A stretch of DNA of 64,000 nucleotides from assembly GCA_029060305.1 (NCBI GenBank), contig JAIDUG010000056.1, forward strand, positions 87,880-151,879, read 5' to 3'. The position numbers and the translations under genes are program-made. The notes under the pieces are model-generated. The model made no database searches, was not told where the DNA came from, and worked only from the letters and a program-made list of their open reading frames with translations. Source of the stretch: Ruminococcus sp. Its GTDB lineage: Bacteria > Bacillota > Clostridia > Oscillospirales > Ruminococcaceae. Shown in pieces: positions 18,541 to 25,361 of this stretch. Numbering within the stretch: position 1 is the stretch's first letter; each line of letters starts with the position of its first letter.

Positions 18541-19440
18541 TTATATTAAATTATTATTTATATACTGTAAATAATCCTTGCGGACTATCAGTTCACGGTT
18601 ATTTATGTACCATTCATAAGATTGTTTTAAACCGGTTTCAAGTGGTTTGACATCTGATATAAATTCTTTCTGCTTTGTAACATCAAGTATATATTCATAA
18701 TTCCTGAACGGAAAATACATACGCTGGTTTACTTCAGACTTTACACATCTTATATCTGGAACGTTGCCGAGTACTCCGTAACAAAGTTTAACCCATTCTT
18801 CTATGGTTACGGTTTCGGGATTGCCTGCATTAAAAATATGATTTTGTGGTTTATTCTCAATAATTTTTTCAATAAATAAGCATAAGTCCTCAATATCAAA
18901 AAACTGCAATTTCATTTTTTTGTTTTCTGGTATAAAAAACGGCATATTTTTTTCAGCACATTCAAATACAAATGCCTCTCTGTAAAGATTATTCATTCTT
19001 CCATAAAGATAAGGAGGACGGATAATATAAGCATTCGGAACTTTATCAATCAGGTATTTTTCAGCTTTTATTTTATTTATGCCGTAATTTTCCCAGTGAA
19101 TATTGAAACCGCAGTCCTGATTTTCTGTAAATGGCTGTGGATTTGTTTCAGGATAAACAGCACTTGAACTAATCATTATATACTGTCTAAAATTTCCGAG
19201 AGCATTTAAAAAGTCCTTTATGTCGGCTTCATTGTATGCAGTTACATCAATAATAATGTCAAAATAGATATTCTTTAATCTGTTTCCAAGATTATGCCTG
19301 TCACAGTTTATAAGATTGACACCTTCGGACTGTGGTCTTGTATTTCTGTTAAGGACATAGACTTCATGACCTTTTTTAACGAAATATTCTGCAGTGTAAC
19401 GGCTTACAAAAACTGTACCGCCTGTTACAAGAATCTTCAT
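18541..19440 (-). CDS. NAD(P)-dependent epimerase/dehydratase-like SDR protein
   Basis: An extended short-chain dehydrogenase-like fold of 299 residues. It begins MKILVTGGTVFVSRYTAEYF; the nucleotide-binding loop TGGTVFVS departs from the usual TGGxGFIG. YGINK supplies the active-site YxxxK pair, preceded by SSSAVY, and RPPYLYG is the conserved post-catalytic segment. Substrate is unknown; nucleotide sugars or a related compound are likely. It has its own sigma-A promoter and is the first gene of a two-gene unit with tyrS. Confidence 0.85.
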   Translation of the reverse strand: MKILVTGGTVFVSRYTAEYFVKKGHEVYVLNRNTRPQSEGVNLINCDRHNLGNRLKNIYFDIIIDVTAYNEADIKDFLNALGNFRQYIMISSSAVYPETNPQPFTENQDCGFNIHWENYGINKIKAEKYLIDKVPNAYIIRPPYLYGRMNNLYREAFVFECAEKNMPFFIPENKKMKLQFFDIEDLCLFIEKIIENKPQNHIFNAGNPETVTIEEWVKLCYGVLGNVPDIRCVKSEVNQRMYFPFRNYEYILDVTKQKEFISDVKPLETGLKQSYEWYINNRELIVRKDYLQYINNNLI

Positions 19441-19478
19441 AAAATTACCTCTCTTGTAATATTTTTATAGTTATTAAC

Positions 19479-19507
19479 AGTATATATGATTTAATTTGCT
19501 TTGTCAA
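19479..19507 (-). promoter_or_regulatory. Promoter of the SDR-tyrS unit
   Basis: On the minus strand, TTGACA (19507-19502), 17-bp spacer, TATACT (19484-19479). Confidence 0.75.
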
Positions 19508-19546
19508 GGTAATAATTAGTTAATTGAAAAAAATATTTCGTATCTA

Positions 19547-19575
19547 TTGACATTTTTCGAAAACCGTTGTATAAT
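19547..19575 (+). promoter_or_regulatory. Promoter of tRNA-Thr
   Basis: TTGACA (19547-19552), 17-bp spacer, TATAAT (19570-19575); perfect consensus, 14 bases before the mature tRNA. Confidence 0.85.
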
Positions 19576-19589
19576 AATATATGTTGAGT

Positions 19590-19665
19590 GCTGATGTGGC
19601 ACAGTCGGTAGCGCAACGCCTTGGTAAGGCGTAGGTCGTCGGTTCAAGTCCGATCATCAGCTCCA
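19590..19665 (+). tRNA. tRNA-Thr (anticodon GGT)
   Basis: 76 bases including an encoded CCA. Acceptor GCTGATG/CATCAGC pairs fully; anticodon stem ACGCC/GGCGT with loop TTGGTAA gives GGT; T-arm contains GGTTCAAGTCC. Reads ACC/ACU. It is a single-gene unit with its own promoter and terminator. Confidence 0.96.
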
Positions 19666-19670
19666 GCAGA

Positions 19671-19702
19671 ACGGATATTCCTGAGAATATCCGTTTTTTT
19701 TC
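19671..19702 (+). terminator. Terminator of tRNA-Thr
   Basis: ACGGATATTC-CTGA-GAATATCCGT perfect stem followed by eight T. Confidence 0.95.
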
Positions 19703-19751
19703 TTTTTCAAGAAAACGTCTGCCATAAAAATTCCACCGTTAAAAAATCATA

Positions 19752-19796
19752 TAAAAAAAGCCGACAACTTCTGTATAAAACAGAAGTCATCAGCTT
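19752..19796 (-). terminator. Terminator of the SH3-like protein gene
   Basis: On the minus strand a 14-bp stem with G-U pairs (19794-19781 with 19773-19760) is followed by a T-run at 19759-19753. Confidence 0.85.
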
Positions 19797-19853
19797 ATAA
19801 AAGCAGTTTAGTCCGTGCGGACAGGGGAGAACATCATTCCCGAAAATATTAAA

Positions 19854-20681
19854 TCAGTAGCTCCATACGTGACCTTGAGAACAATAGTAATTACCGTCAG
19901 CGTAGTTGTAGTATGAATCATATCCGCAGTATACACACCATGCATCAGGATTGAAGCCGTCGTCCCAACCGTCGCCGTCCTCATCTACTCCCATAAGTTC
20001 GCCACCGGAATTACCTGTATAGTTGTTGTTATTGTTGTGTTCATTGTCAAAAGTATTGTCGTTATCATTATTATTATCATTCAGATTTTCTTCATCGTCA
20101 GTATATGTGATATTTCCTGAGTTTCCGGAATCTGACGGTACATTTATATTATCATTGGGGTCAGCTTTTCTTGCTTCAACAAGGTTTATCCAGCCCGAAT
20201 TATCTTCAAGCAATCCCCATTTGTTGCCGTCGTCGTCAACTGTTTCCTTTATTATGACATAACTTCCCCTGTCTGTGAGAGTTCCTGTAATCATGCTGTT
20301 TGCAGATGGCTCTGTATGTACATCGAGAGCAGGATTAGCAAGTTTGATTATGTATTCCTGAAACTCTCCGTTGCCCTTTACTGTGAGAGTGCCTGTTATT
20401 GCTTCTGAATTTGTATCAGTGGATAATTCAGTGGAAGATGTTGTCTGAATCATTTCAGAAATTTCTGTAGTAGTAGTTGTTGTTGTTGTTGTCGTGATAA
20501 CCGGCGGAACTATTACATTAGCTGACATCGTTGGTTGTGTAATACCTTCGGAAGAATCGTTTTTCTGTTCGTGGGAAATTTTCAGAAGACTGTTACACCA
20601 CAATGCAACAAGTACCAGTATTACTATTGCACCGGAAATAACCATAATCTTCCCGAAATTGATAACTTTTTTCTTTGCCAT
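19854..20681 (-). CDS. Membrane-anchored protein with SH3-like domain and C-terminal Cys-rich segment
   Basis: 275 residues from the ATG at 20681, preceded by AAAAGGAG. A positively charged N-terminus and one transmembrane helix (~12-32) place the rest outside. A Thr-rich run precedes a bacterial SH3-like domain (~110-185: NPALDVHTEPSANSMITGTL ... WGLLEDNSGWINL). A long Asn/Asp-rich linker follows. The tail contains CVYCGYDSYYNYADGNYYC, which looks like a small zinc or disulfide module. SH3 domains of this type often bind cell wall. It has its own promoter at 20746-20774. Function unknown. Confidence 0.85.
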   Translation of the reverse strand: MAKKKVINFGKIMVISGAIVILVLVALWCNSLLKISHEQKNDSSEGITQPTMSANVIVPPVITTTTTTTTTTEISEMIQTTSSTELSTDTNSEAITGTLTVKGNGEFQEYIIKLANPALDVHTEPSANSMITGTLTDRGSYVIIKETVDDDGNKWGLLEDNSGWINLVEARKADPNDNINVPSDSGNSGNITYTDDEENLNDNNNDNDNTFDNEHNNNNNYTGNSGGELMGVDEDGDGWDDGFNPDAWCVYCGYDSYYNYADGNYYCSQGHVWSY

Positions 20682-20745
20682 TTTAATAAACTCCTTTTCC
20701 GGAAATACTTCAGGTATTCCGATATTAATTATATCTGCATATAAT

Positions 20746-20774
20746 ATTATACATAACACGTCCCGAAATGTCAA
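20746..20774 (-). promoter_or_regulatory. Promoter of the SH3-like protein gene
   Basis: Minus strand TTGACA (20774-20769), 17-bp spacer, TATAAT (20751-20746). Confidence 0.8.
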
Positions 20775-20890
20775 TAGATTTTTGCAGGCAAAACGCCTGA
20801 TTTGTGAATATTGCCATATATACAAAAACAGCTTGTGACTATATCAGCGAAAATTCACTATCAGATTGTATTTCTTTGGAAATATCTTAC

Positions 20891-20919
20891 TTGACAAAAA
20901 TTAAATAATATGCTAAAAT
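20891..20919 (+). promoter_or_regulatory. Promoter of the Fur-family gene
   Basis: TTGACA (20891-20896), 17-bp spacer, TAAAAT (20914-20919). The flanks are too AT-rich to single out an operator by eye. Confidence 0.75.
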
Positions 20920-20958
20920 TAAAAACTGTAAATTCAAATATATTTCTGGGGTGAAAGT

Positions 20959-21372
20959 ATGAAACAGGATTCAGGTTACAAGACAAGGCAAAAGGAAAAA
21001 CTGCTTGACTATCTTGTCAGAAACAAGGAAAAACATACAAATGTGCAGGAAATAAGTGCTTTTCTGACGGCAGAGGGAACGCCTGTCGGTACGGCTACAA
21101 TCTACAGACAGCTTGACAAACTCGTTGAGTGCGGAGTGGTACGGAGATATAATTTTGACGGAAAAACAGGGGCTTGTTATCAGTATATAGAGGACAACAG
21201 TGAATGTCAGGAACATTTTCACCTGAAATGTACCATATGTGGAAAACTTATACATCTCAGTTGTGAACGCCTTGCCGGAATAAACCGTCATATCTTTGAA
21301 AAACACGGCTTCAAGATAGACCCCTCGCAGACTGTTTTCTATGGGAAATGTTCAGAATGTTCATTTGAATAG
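20959..21372 (+). CDS. Fur-family metal-dependent transcription regulator
   Basis: 137 residues. Winged helix (~1-85) with GTPVGTATIYRQLDKL as the recognition helix region. The dimerisation domain has CTICGK and CSEC pairs (structural zinc) and EHFHLKC (regulatory metal ligands). It could be a Zur, Fur or PerR type; the clear double Cys pair does not decide between them. It is a single gene with its own promoter and terminator, and no metal transporter is adjacent. Confidence 0.93.
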   Translation: MKQDSGYKTRQKEKLLDYLVRNKEKHTNVQEISAFLTAEGTPVGTATIYRQLDKLVECGVVRRYNFDGKTGACYQYIEDNSECQEHFHLKCTICGKLIHLSCERLAGINRHIFEKHGFKIDPSQTVFYGKCSECSFE

Positions 21373-21379
21373 CAAAAAA

Positions 21380-21411
21380 CGCTGTCTTTTTTAGGGACAG
21401 CATTTTTATTT
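21380..21411. terminator. Bidirectional terminator
   Basis: GCTGTC (21381-21386)/GACAGC (21396-21401) stem with T-runs on both strands; it serves the Fur gene and the convergent zinc-ribbon protein gene. Confidence 0.85.
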
Positions 21412-21415
21412 TCTG

Positions 21416-22075
21416 TTAAAAGAATGAACCAAGCATATCTGTAATATTGGTTTCGTCTTTGTATGTAGTTACTTTCCAGTCATCGCCTTTTATCTTTGCA
21501 ACGTACAGCCAGCTTTTGTTGGTATCTTTTTCCTTTTTGCCTTTTATGGTCATTTCAACCTTTACCTTGTAAGCCTTGCTGACTTCTGCGTCAAAAGTGT
21601 CCTCATATAATTCCTCAATTTCTTCAAGATCGTCACCTTTTACCTTTTTCTTTTCGAGGAACTTGACGGAGAGCTTCACATTTTTGCCGTATTTGTATTC
21701 AAGGTCTTCCATGGAATCTTCAAGACCGTCGTCTATAGTGTCCATAAGGTCATCCCAGTCAAATTTACTGCCTTTTAATTCTTTTTTCATTTCCTTGATT
21801 TTGTCTTTCGGAATTACAGCAGAAAACATTTTAGCTGAATCGCCCTTGTTGATACTGTTCACAAGGTCATTGATTGGTTTTTTGTAACCTCCGCCGAGTG
21901 AGGAAGTCAGAAGTACTACAGCAGTTACTGCAACTACAGCTACACTGCCTATTACTACAAATTTCTTTTTTTCTTTTTTCTGTGGTAGTTGGTTGTCATC
22001 GAAAATGTTGGTATCCTGACAGTCGCATAAAGCACCGTCCGGAAGTGGTTTTCCGCATTTTGGACAAAATGGCAT
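21416..22075 (-). CDS. Zinc-ribbon, single-pass membrane protein of unknown function
   Basis: 219 residues. An N-terminal zinc ribbon (CPKCGKPLPDGALCDC, residues 4-19), a Lys-rich stop-transfer signal and one transmembrane helix (~38-58) precede a charged extracytoplasmic domain (~65-219) rich in Lys/Asp/Glu. This layout (cytoplasmic ribbon, helix, outer DUF4878/NTF2-like-sized domain) is common in Clostridia; I do not recognise a precise family. GGAGG ribosome site at good spacing; own promoter at 22107-22135. Confidence 0.85.
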   Translation of the reverse strand: MPFCPKCGKPLPDGALCDCQDTNIFDDNQLPQKKEKKKFVVIGSVAVVAVTAVVLLTSSLGGGYKKPINDLVNSINKGDSAKMFSAVIPKDKIKEMKKELKGSKFDWDDLMDTIDDGLEDSMEDLEYKYGKNVKLSVKFLEKKKVKGDDLEEIEELYEDTFDAEVSKAYKVKVEMTIKGKKEKDTNKSWLYVAKIKGDDWKVTTYKDETNITDMLGSFF

Positions 22076-22106
22076 ATATAAAACCTCCTATAAATAGTTC
22101 ATTAAA

Positions 22107-22135
22107 ATTATATCAAATAATCATCATATTGTCAA
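22107..22135 (-). promoter_or_regulatory. Promoter of the zinc-ribbon protein gene
   Basis: Minus strand TTGACA (22135-22130), 17-bp spacer, TATAAT (22112-22107). Confidence 0.8.
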
Positions 22136-22194
22136 GCAGGAAATCCCATAATATTACAGAAAAATCTGTAATTCGGCAGATTATCCAAAATATG

Positions 22195-22223
22195 TTGACA
22201 TTTTCTGCAACGTGTGGTATTAT
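22195..22223 (+). promoter_or_regulatory. Promoter of the C39-like gene
   Basis: TTGACA (22195-22200), 17-bp spacer, TATTAT (22218-22223). Confidence 0.75.
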
Positions 22224-22251
22224 GAATTTATTTAAGAAAGGAGTTTTATAA

Positions 22252-22602
22252 ATGAAATATATTCATGAACCGACAGACTTACAATGTGGACAGGCTGTAC
22301 TTGCTATGGTACTTGATAAGACTGTTGACGAAATAGTCCGGTATCTCGGTAATGACCGTGAAACAACTCTCAGGGAAATGAAACAGACTTTCAGAGCATT
22401 CGGGGTGGGAATGTCAGATACAAGAATACAGGTATACGACAAAAAAGATTTGCCGGAATTATGCCTGCTCAGTCTCGAAACTCCACGTTGCTGGCATTGG
22501 TCGCTTTTCTGCGACGGTACTTTCTACGACCCCGAACATGGTATTATGAATGATTTTCCGGAATCTGACCGCCGTTATTACTGGAAGTTATCAAAAAAAT
22601 AA
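22252..22602 (+). CDS. Small stand-alone papain-like/C39-like protein
   Basis: 116 residues with no signal peptide or membrane segment. The start, TDLQCGQAVLAMV, has the Cys-helix layout of C39-like papain-fold peptidases (Cys12 preceded by Gln). CWHWSLFCDGTFYDPEHG gives a His followed ~14 residues later by an Asp, the usual order for the other two catalytic residues. C39 domains usually sit on ABC exporters; here it is free and cytoplasmic, with no exporter or bacteriocin gene adjacent. Function is inferred only from the Cys-His-Asp pattern. GAAAGGAG ribosome site. Confidence 0.8.
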   Translation: MKYIHEPTDLQCGQAVLAMVLDKTVDEIVRYLGNDRETTLREMKQTFRAFGVGMSDTRIQVYDKKDLPELCLLSLETPRCWHWSLFCDGTFYDPEHGIMNDFPESDRRYYWKLSKK

Positions 22603-22632
22603 GAACGGATTTATATATCCGTTCTTTTTTTG
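22603..22632 (+). terminator. Terminator of the C39-like gene
   Basis: GAACGGAT (22603-22610)/ATCCGTTC (22617-22624) stem and a T-run, starting directly after the stop codon. Confidence 0.93.
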
Positions 22633-22641
22633 TTTTGAGAC

Positions 22642-22670
22642 TTGACAAAAATTGTAATAAGTGATATAAT
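22642..22670 (+). promoter_or_regulatory. Promoter of the marR unit
   Basis: TTGACA (22642-22647), 17-bp spacer, TATAAT (22665-22670). Confidence 0.85.
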
Positions 22671-22698
22671 AAGCATTGTTATTATAATAATACTTATT
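22668..22698 (+). promoter_or_regulatory. Imperfect 31-bp palindrome, probable MarR operator
   Basis: Half-sites AATAAGnATTnTTAT face each other around position 22683. The site overlaps the -10 and the expected start point, where a bound repressor would block transcription of its own gene. Confidence 0.6.
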
Positions 22699-22720
22699 AA
22701 AAACAGGAGGTTGAATTTTT

Positions 22721-23140
22721 ATGGAGAGTTTGCATTATCTTTTAATGAAGTCCCATTCAATTATTCAAAGGAAAATTTATTCTGACGCACAGAAAATAGG
22801 TCTCACGTCCGGACAGCCGAAAATTCTTGACTATCTCTATGAACATGAGGGCAGTGACCAGAAAACAATAGCCGGTTATTGTGAGATAGAACCGGCAACA
22901 TTAGGAAGTATTCTGTTGAGAATGGAGCAGAAAGGTCTCATTGAACGCCGTCAGAAAAACGGTAACAGACGTTCATTGTTTGTTTATCTCACAGACGACG
23001 GAAAAGGTGTCTGCGAAAAAATGCACGATATTTTCAGCAGGAGAGACGAGCAGGCAATAGAGGGATTGACGATTGAGGAAATAGAAACCCTAAAAAAAAC
23101 ACTTACAAAAATATGTGAAAATCTTGACGGAAAGGACTGA
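22721..23140 (+). CDS. MarR-family transcription regulator
   Basis: 139 residues. The winged helix-turn-helix runs from about residue 28 to 98: LTSGQPKILDYLYEH, QKTIAGYCEIEPATLGSIL (recognition helix) and GLIERRQKNGNRRSLFVYLT (wing). Helices at both ends form the dimer interface. It is cotranscribed with the membrane protein gene 5 bases downstream, and the palindrome in its promoter suggests autoregulation. The ligand is unknown. AGGAGG ribosome site. Confidence 0.95.
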   Translation: MESLHYLLMKSHSIIQRKIYSDAQKIGLTSGQPKILDYLYEHEGSDQKTIAGYCEIEPATLGSILLRMEQKGLIERRQKNGNRRSLFVYLTDDGKGVCEKMHDIFSRRDEQAIEGLTIEEIETLKKTLTKICENLDGKD

Positions 23141-23145
23141 TTATT

Positions 23146-23796
23146 ATGGAAAACAAAAGAACGATTACAAACCGTCTTATATGTTACTTTGTGGGATTTT
23201 TTATTATGACTATCGGTATAGCATTGTCAGTAAAATCTGATTTGGGAGTATCTCCGGTAAGTTCTATACCTTATACGCTTACTGTCTGCTGGGGTATCGA
23301 AATGGGCAAGGCAACTATACTTTTTCATTGTGTACTCATTGTAATACAGATACTTATTTTAAGAAAGAACTTTAAACTGAAATCTCTTTTGCAGTTGCCG
23401 GTCGGAATAGTTTTCGGGTACTTCACGACTTTATGTAACTCTCTTGCCGGACATCTTCCGTCAACTGATAACTATTTTATAAGAATACTTATGATTTTGG
23501 TAAGCGTTGTACTTGTTGCGATAGGAATATTTATGTATCTTCCGGCGGACATTATGCCACTTGCCGGAGAGGGAGTTATGCAGGCGGTTGCAGATACTTT
23601 GAAAACAGAGTTTGCAAAAGTAAAGGTTGCGTTTGATGTTACTATGGTTATCGTATCGCTTGTCACCTGTCTGATAGTACTTCATACTCTCGGAAGTGTC
23701 GGAGTGGGTACGGTTATAGCATCTTTAATGGTAGGAATAGTTCTCGGCTGGATTAAGAAATTTTGGGCAAAACGTACTAATCCCAGTAAGAAGTGA
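23146..23796 (+). CDS. YczE/YitT-like integral membrane protein
   Basis: 216 residues with about five transmembrane helices. The opening segment (GIALSVKSDLGVSPVSSIPY) is typical of the YczE/YyaS family (DUF6198-like). Such proteins often sit beside a regulator and are thought to be transporters, but no substrate is established. It is the second gene of the marR unit, so probably induced when MarR is released. Its last 20 bases overlap the convergent gene on the other strand. Confidence 0.85.
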   Translation: MENKRTITNRLICYFVGFFIMTIGIALSVKSDLGVSPVSSIPYTLTVCWGIEMGKATILFHCVLIVIQILILRKNFKLKSLLQLPVGIVFGYFTTLCNSLAGHLPSTDNYFIRILMILVSVVLVAIGIFMYLPADIMPLAGEGVMQAVADTLKTEFAKVKVAFDVTMVIVSLVTCLIVLHTLGSVGVGTVIASLMVGIVLGWIKKFWAKRTNPSKK

Positions 23797-25087
23797 CTAT
23801 ATCCCATAATCTGTCGTTTTTGTTGTGACTTACTATGTAGTCAATGAAAAGCTGTTCTGTTTTTTCGTCACGGAATTTTTTCAGAGCCGTCCACGCTACA
23901 GTATGTAATGCCGTCCAGTCGTCAACATCAGGCAGATAATCGTAACCGTTACCGTAATAATAATCACTACTACCTTTAAGAACTTTCAAAATAGTACGAT
24001 ACGCCATATCTTTATCTTTCAGCATAAGATACTTAATAGTATATTTTAATCGGTTACAATTATCATCATTACAGTTATTTATCCATTCGTCAATAAGTTC
24101 GTCAGTAAATTCAGTGTTTTCAAGACCGAAAGCATACATTCCCATAAGACTTTCTATATCAAGGTATAAAGTTTCCGCATTAAATTCAGCTTGCGGAAAC
24201 TTTCTTCCGGTGAGGTTGTATTCTGTAATCTGTAAATCTTCATTGGGCTTTTTGAGAGGGTATGTAAAATATTCTCCGAAAAGACTTCCGGCAGGTACGG
24301 GAACTATAATATCATTGAATCTGATACTTTCTAATCGTGTATCGCTTGTTATTTTATTTACAGGTTTTTCCAAAGCACAACTATAAACATTCATTATAGT
24401 AAGACAATTTACAGCTTGTCCGAGAAGTGCAGAAGCCGTCGCCTTGTGGTGACCGTCAAGCAATGCACTTATAAAACCGTATTCATAATACGCCAAAGCC
24501 CTCGGCGGATTAGGATTATTTTTCAGTATTTCAACGTATTCATTTACACGCTTTTCATTGTACATTTCAGCGGATTGTGTGGGATAAAGATATTTCGGAA
24601 AACTCATTGTTTGTCTGAACATTCCATAATGATAATATTCATCACAACAAGCAGGATTTTCAGTTAAAGTGTTAGGTACAGACCAGAAGAAATGATTATT
24701 GCTGTCTGTCGGGTCGTGCGGAACATCTGCCAGTAAATAATAACCGTCCTCAAGGAGATTTAAAAGAGGTTTCAGCATTTCTGCGGAAGTCCTTATATCT
24801 TTGTAGTCGCTGTTGAGACATTCACGGACGGCTTTGAGTTCCGGACAATCTATATTTTCTATTCCGTAACCTGTTGCAAGTAATCCTTTACAGGTCGGAC
24901 AAACAGGCAAATGTTCCTGTAATATTGGTTTGCCGTTCAGTAATAATTTACTGTAATGATAATAATTTTCGTCTTCTTTGCCGTACTGGTGAGTAATAAT
25001 TCCCTTGCCATTCTGTACCCTGAACATTACAGCGGAATTACACCACTTATTTTCTGAAACATCTATTTCTTTTAAAATTTTTACCAT
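23777..25087 (-). CDS. ParB/sulfiredoxin-fold-like protein of unknown function
   Basis: 436 residues from the ATG at 25087, which has AGAGGTG at correct spacing. No signal peptide. An N-terminal CPTCKG pair (~67-70) could bind metal or form a disulfide. In the middle, RALAYYEYGFISALLDGHHKATAS contains the LLDGHH element seen in ParB-type nuclease and sulfiredoxin-like folds. Aromatic and Asp/Asn-rich segments follow. It has no partner gene and no DNA-binding helix-turn-helix that I can see. The family assignment rests on one motif. Confidence 0.7.
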   Translation of the reverse strand: MVKILKEIDVSENKWCNSAVMFRVQNGKGIITHQYGKEDENYYHYSKLLLNGKPILQEHLPVCPTCKGLLATGYGIENIDCPELKAVRECLNSDYKDIRTSAEMLKPLLNLLEDGYYLLADVPHDPTDSNNHFFWSVPNTLTENPACCDEYYHYGMFRQTMSFPKYLYPTQSAEMYNEKRVNEYVEILKNNPNPPRALAYYEYGFISALLDGHHKATASALLGQAVNCLTIMNVYSCALEKPVNKITSDTRLESIRFNDIIVPVPAGSLFGEYFTYPLKKPNEDLQITEYNLTGRKFPQAEFNAETLYLDIESLMGMYAFGLENTEFTDELIDEWINNCNDDNCNRLKYTIKYLMLKDKDMAYRTILKVLKGSSDYYYGNGYDYLPDVDDWTALHTVAWTALKKFRDEKTEQLFIDYIVSHNKNDRLWDIVTSYWD

Positions 25088-25102
25088 AGTATGCACCTCT
25101 TT

Positions 25103-25136
25103 TTAATAAAAAGCCGGTACTTTCTGAGAGTACCGG
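25103..25136 (-). terminator. Terminator downstream of tRNA-Ala
   Basis: Minus strand CCGGTACT (25136-25129)/AGTACCGG (25121-25114) stem, then CTTTTTATT. Confidence 0.85.
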
Positions 25137-25148
25137 TTTATTTTATAT

Positions 25149-25224
25149 TGGTGGAGCATAGGGGACTTGAACCCCTGACTTCCACACTGCCAGTGTGACA
25201 CGCTCCCAACTGCGTTAATGCCCC
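25149..25224 (-). tRNA. tRNA-Ala (anticodon GGC)
   Basis: 76 bases with encoded CCA. Acceptor GGGGCAT/ATGCTCC contains the G3-U70 pair that identifies tRNA-Ala. Anticodon stem TCACA/TGTGG with loop CTGGCAG gives GGC. T-arm AGGGGTTCAAGTCCCCT pairs fully. Own promoter at 25233-25261. Confidence 0.96.
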
Positions 25225-25232
25225 ATGAATAC

Positions 25233-25261
25233 ATAATATCATATAAATGAAAAAAAGTCAA
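25233..25261 (-). promoter_or_regulatory. Promoter of tRNA-Ala
   Basis: Minus strand TTGACT (25261-25256), 17-bp spacer, TATTAT (25238-25233). Confidence 0.75.
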
Positions 25262-25284
25262 TACCTTATTTTAACTTTTTTCGC

Positions 25285-25313
25285 TTGACATATTATATAT
25301 AATATGTTATAAT
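25285..25313 (+). promoter_or_regulatory. Promoter of the GH8 gene
   Basis: TTGACA (25285-25290), 17-bp spacer, TATAAT (25308-25313); perfect consensus. Confidence 0.85.
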
Positions 25314-25361
25314 TAATTTGGGAAATCCCACTGAAATATATTCTTGAAAGGAGATTTTATT

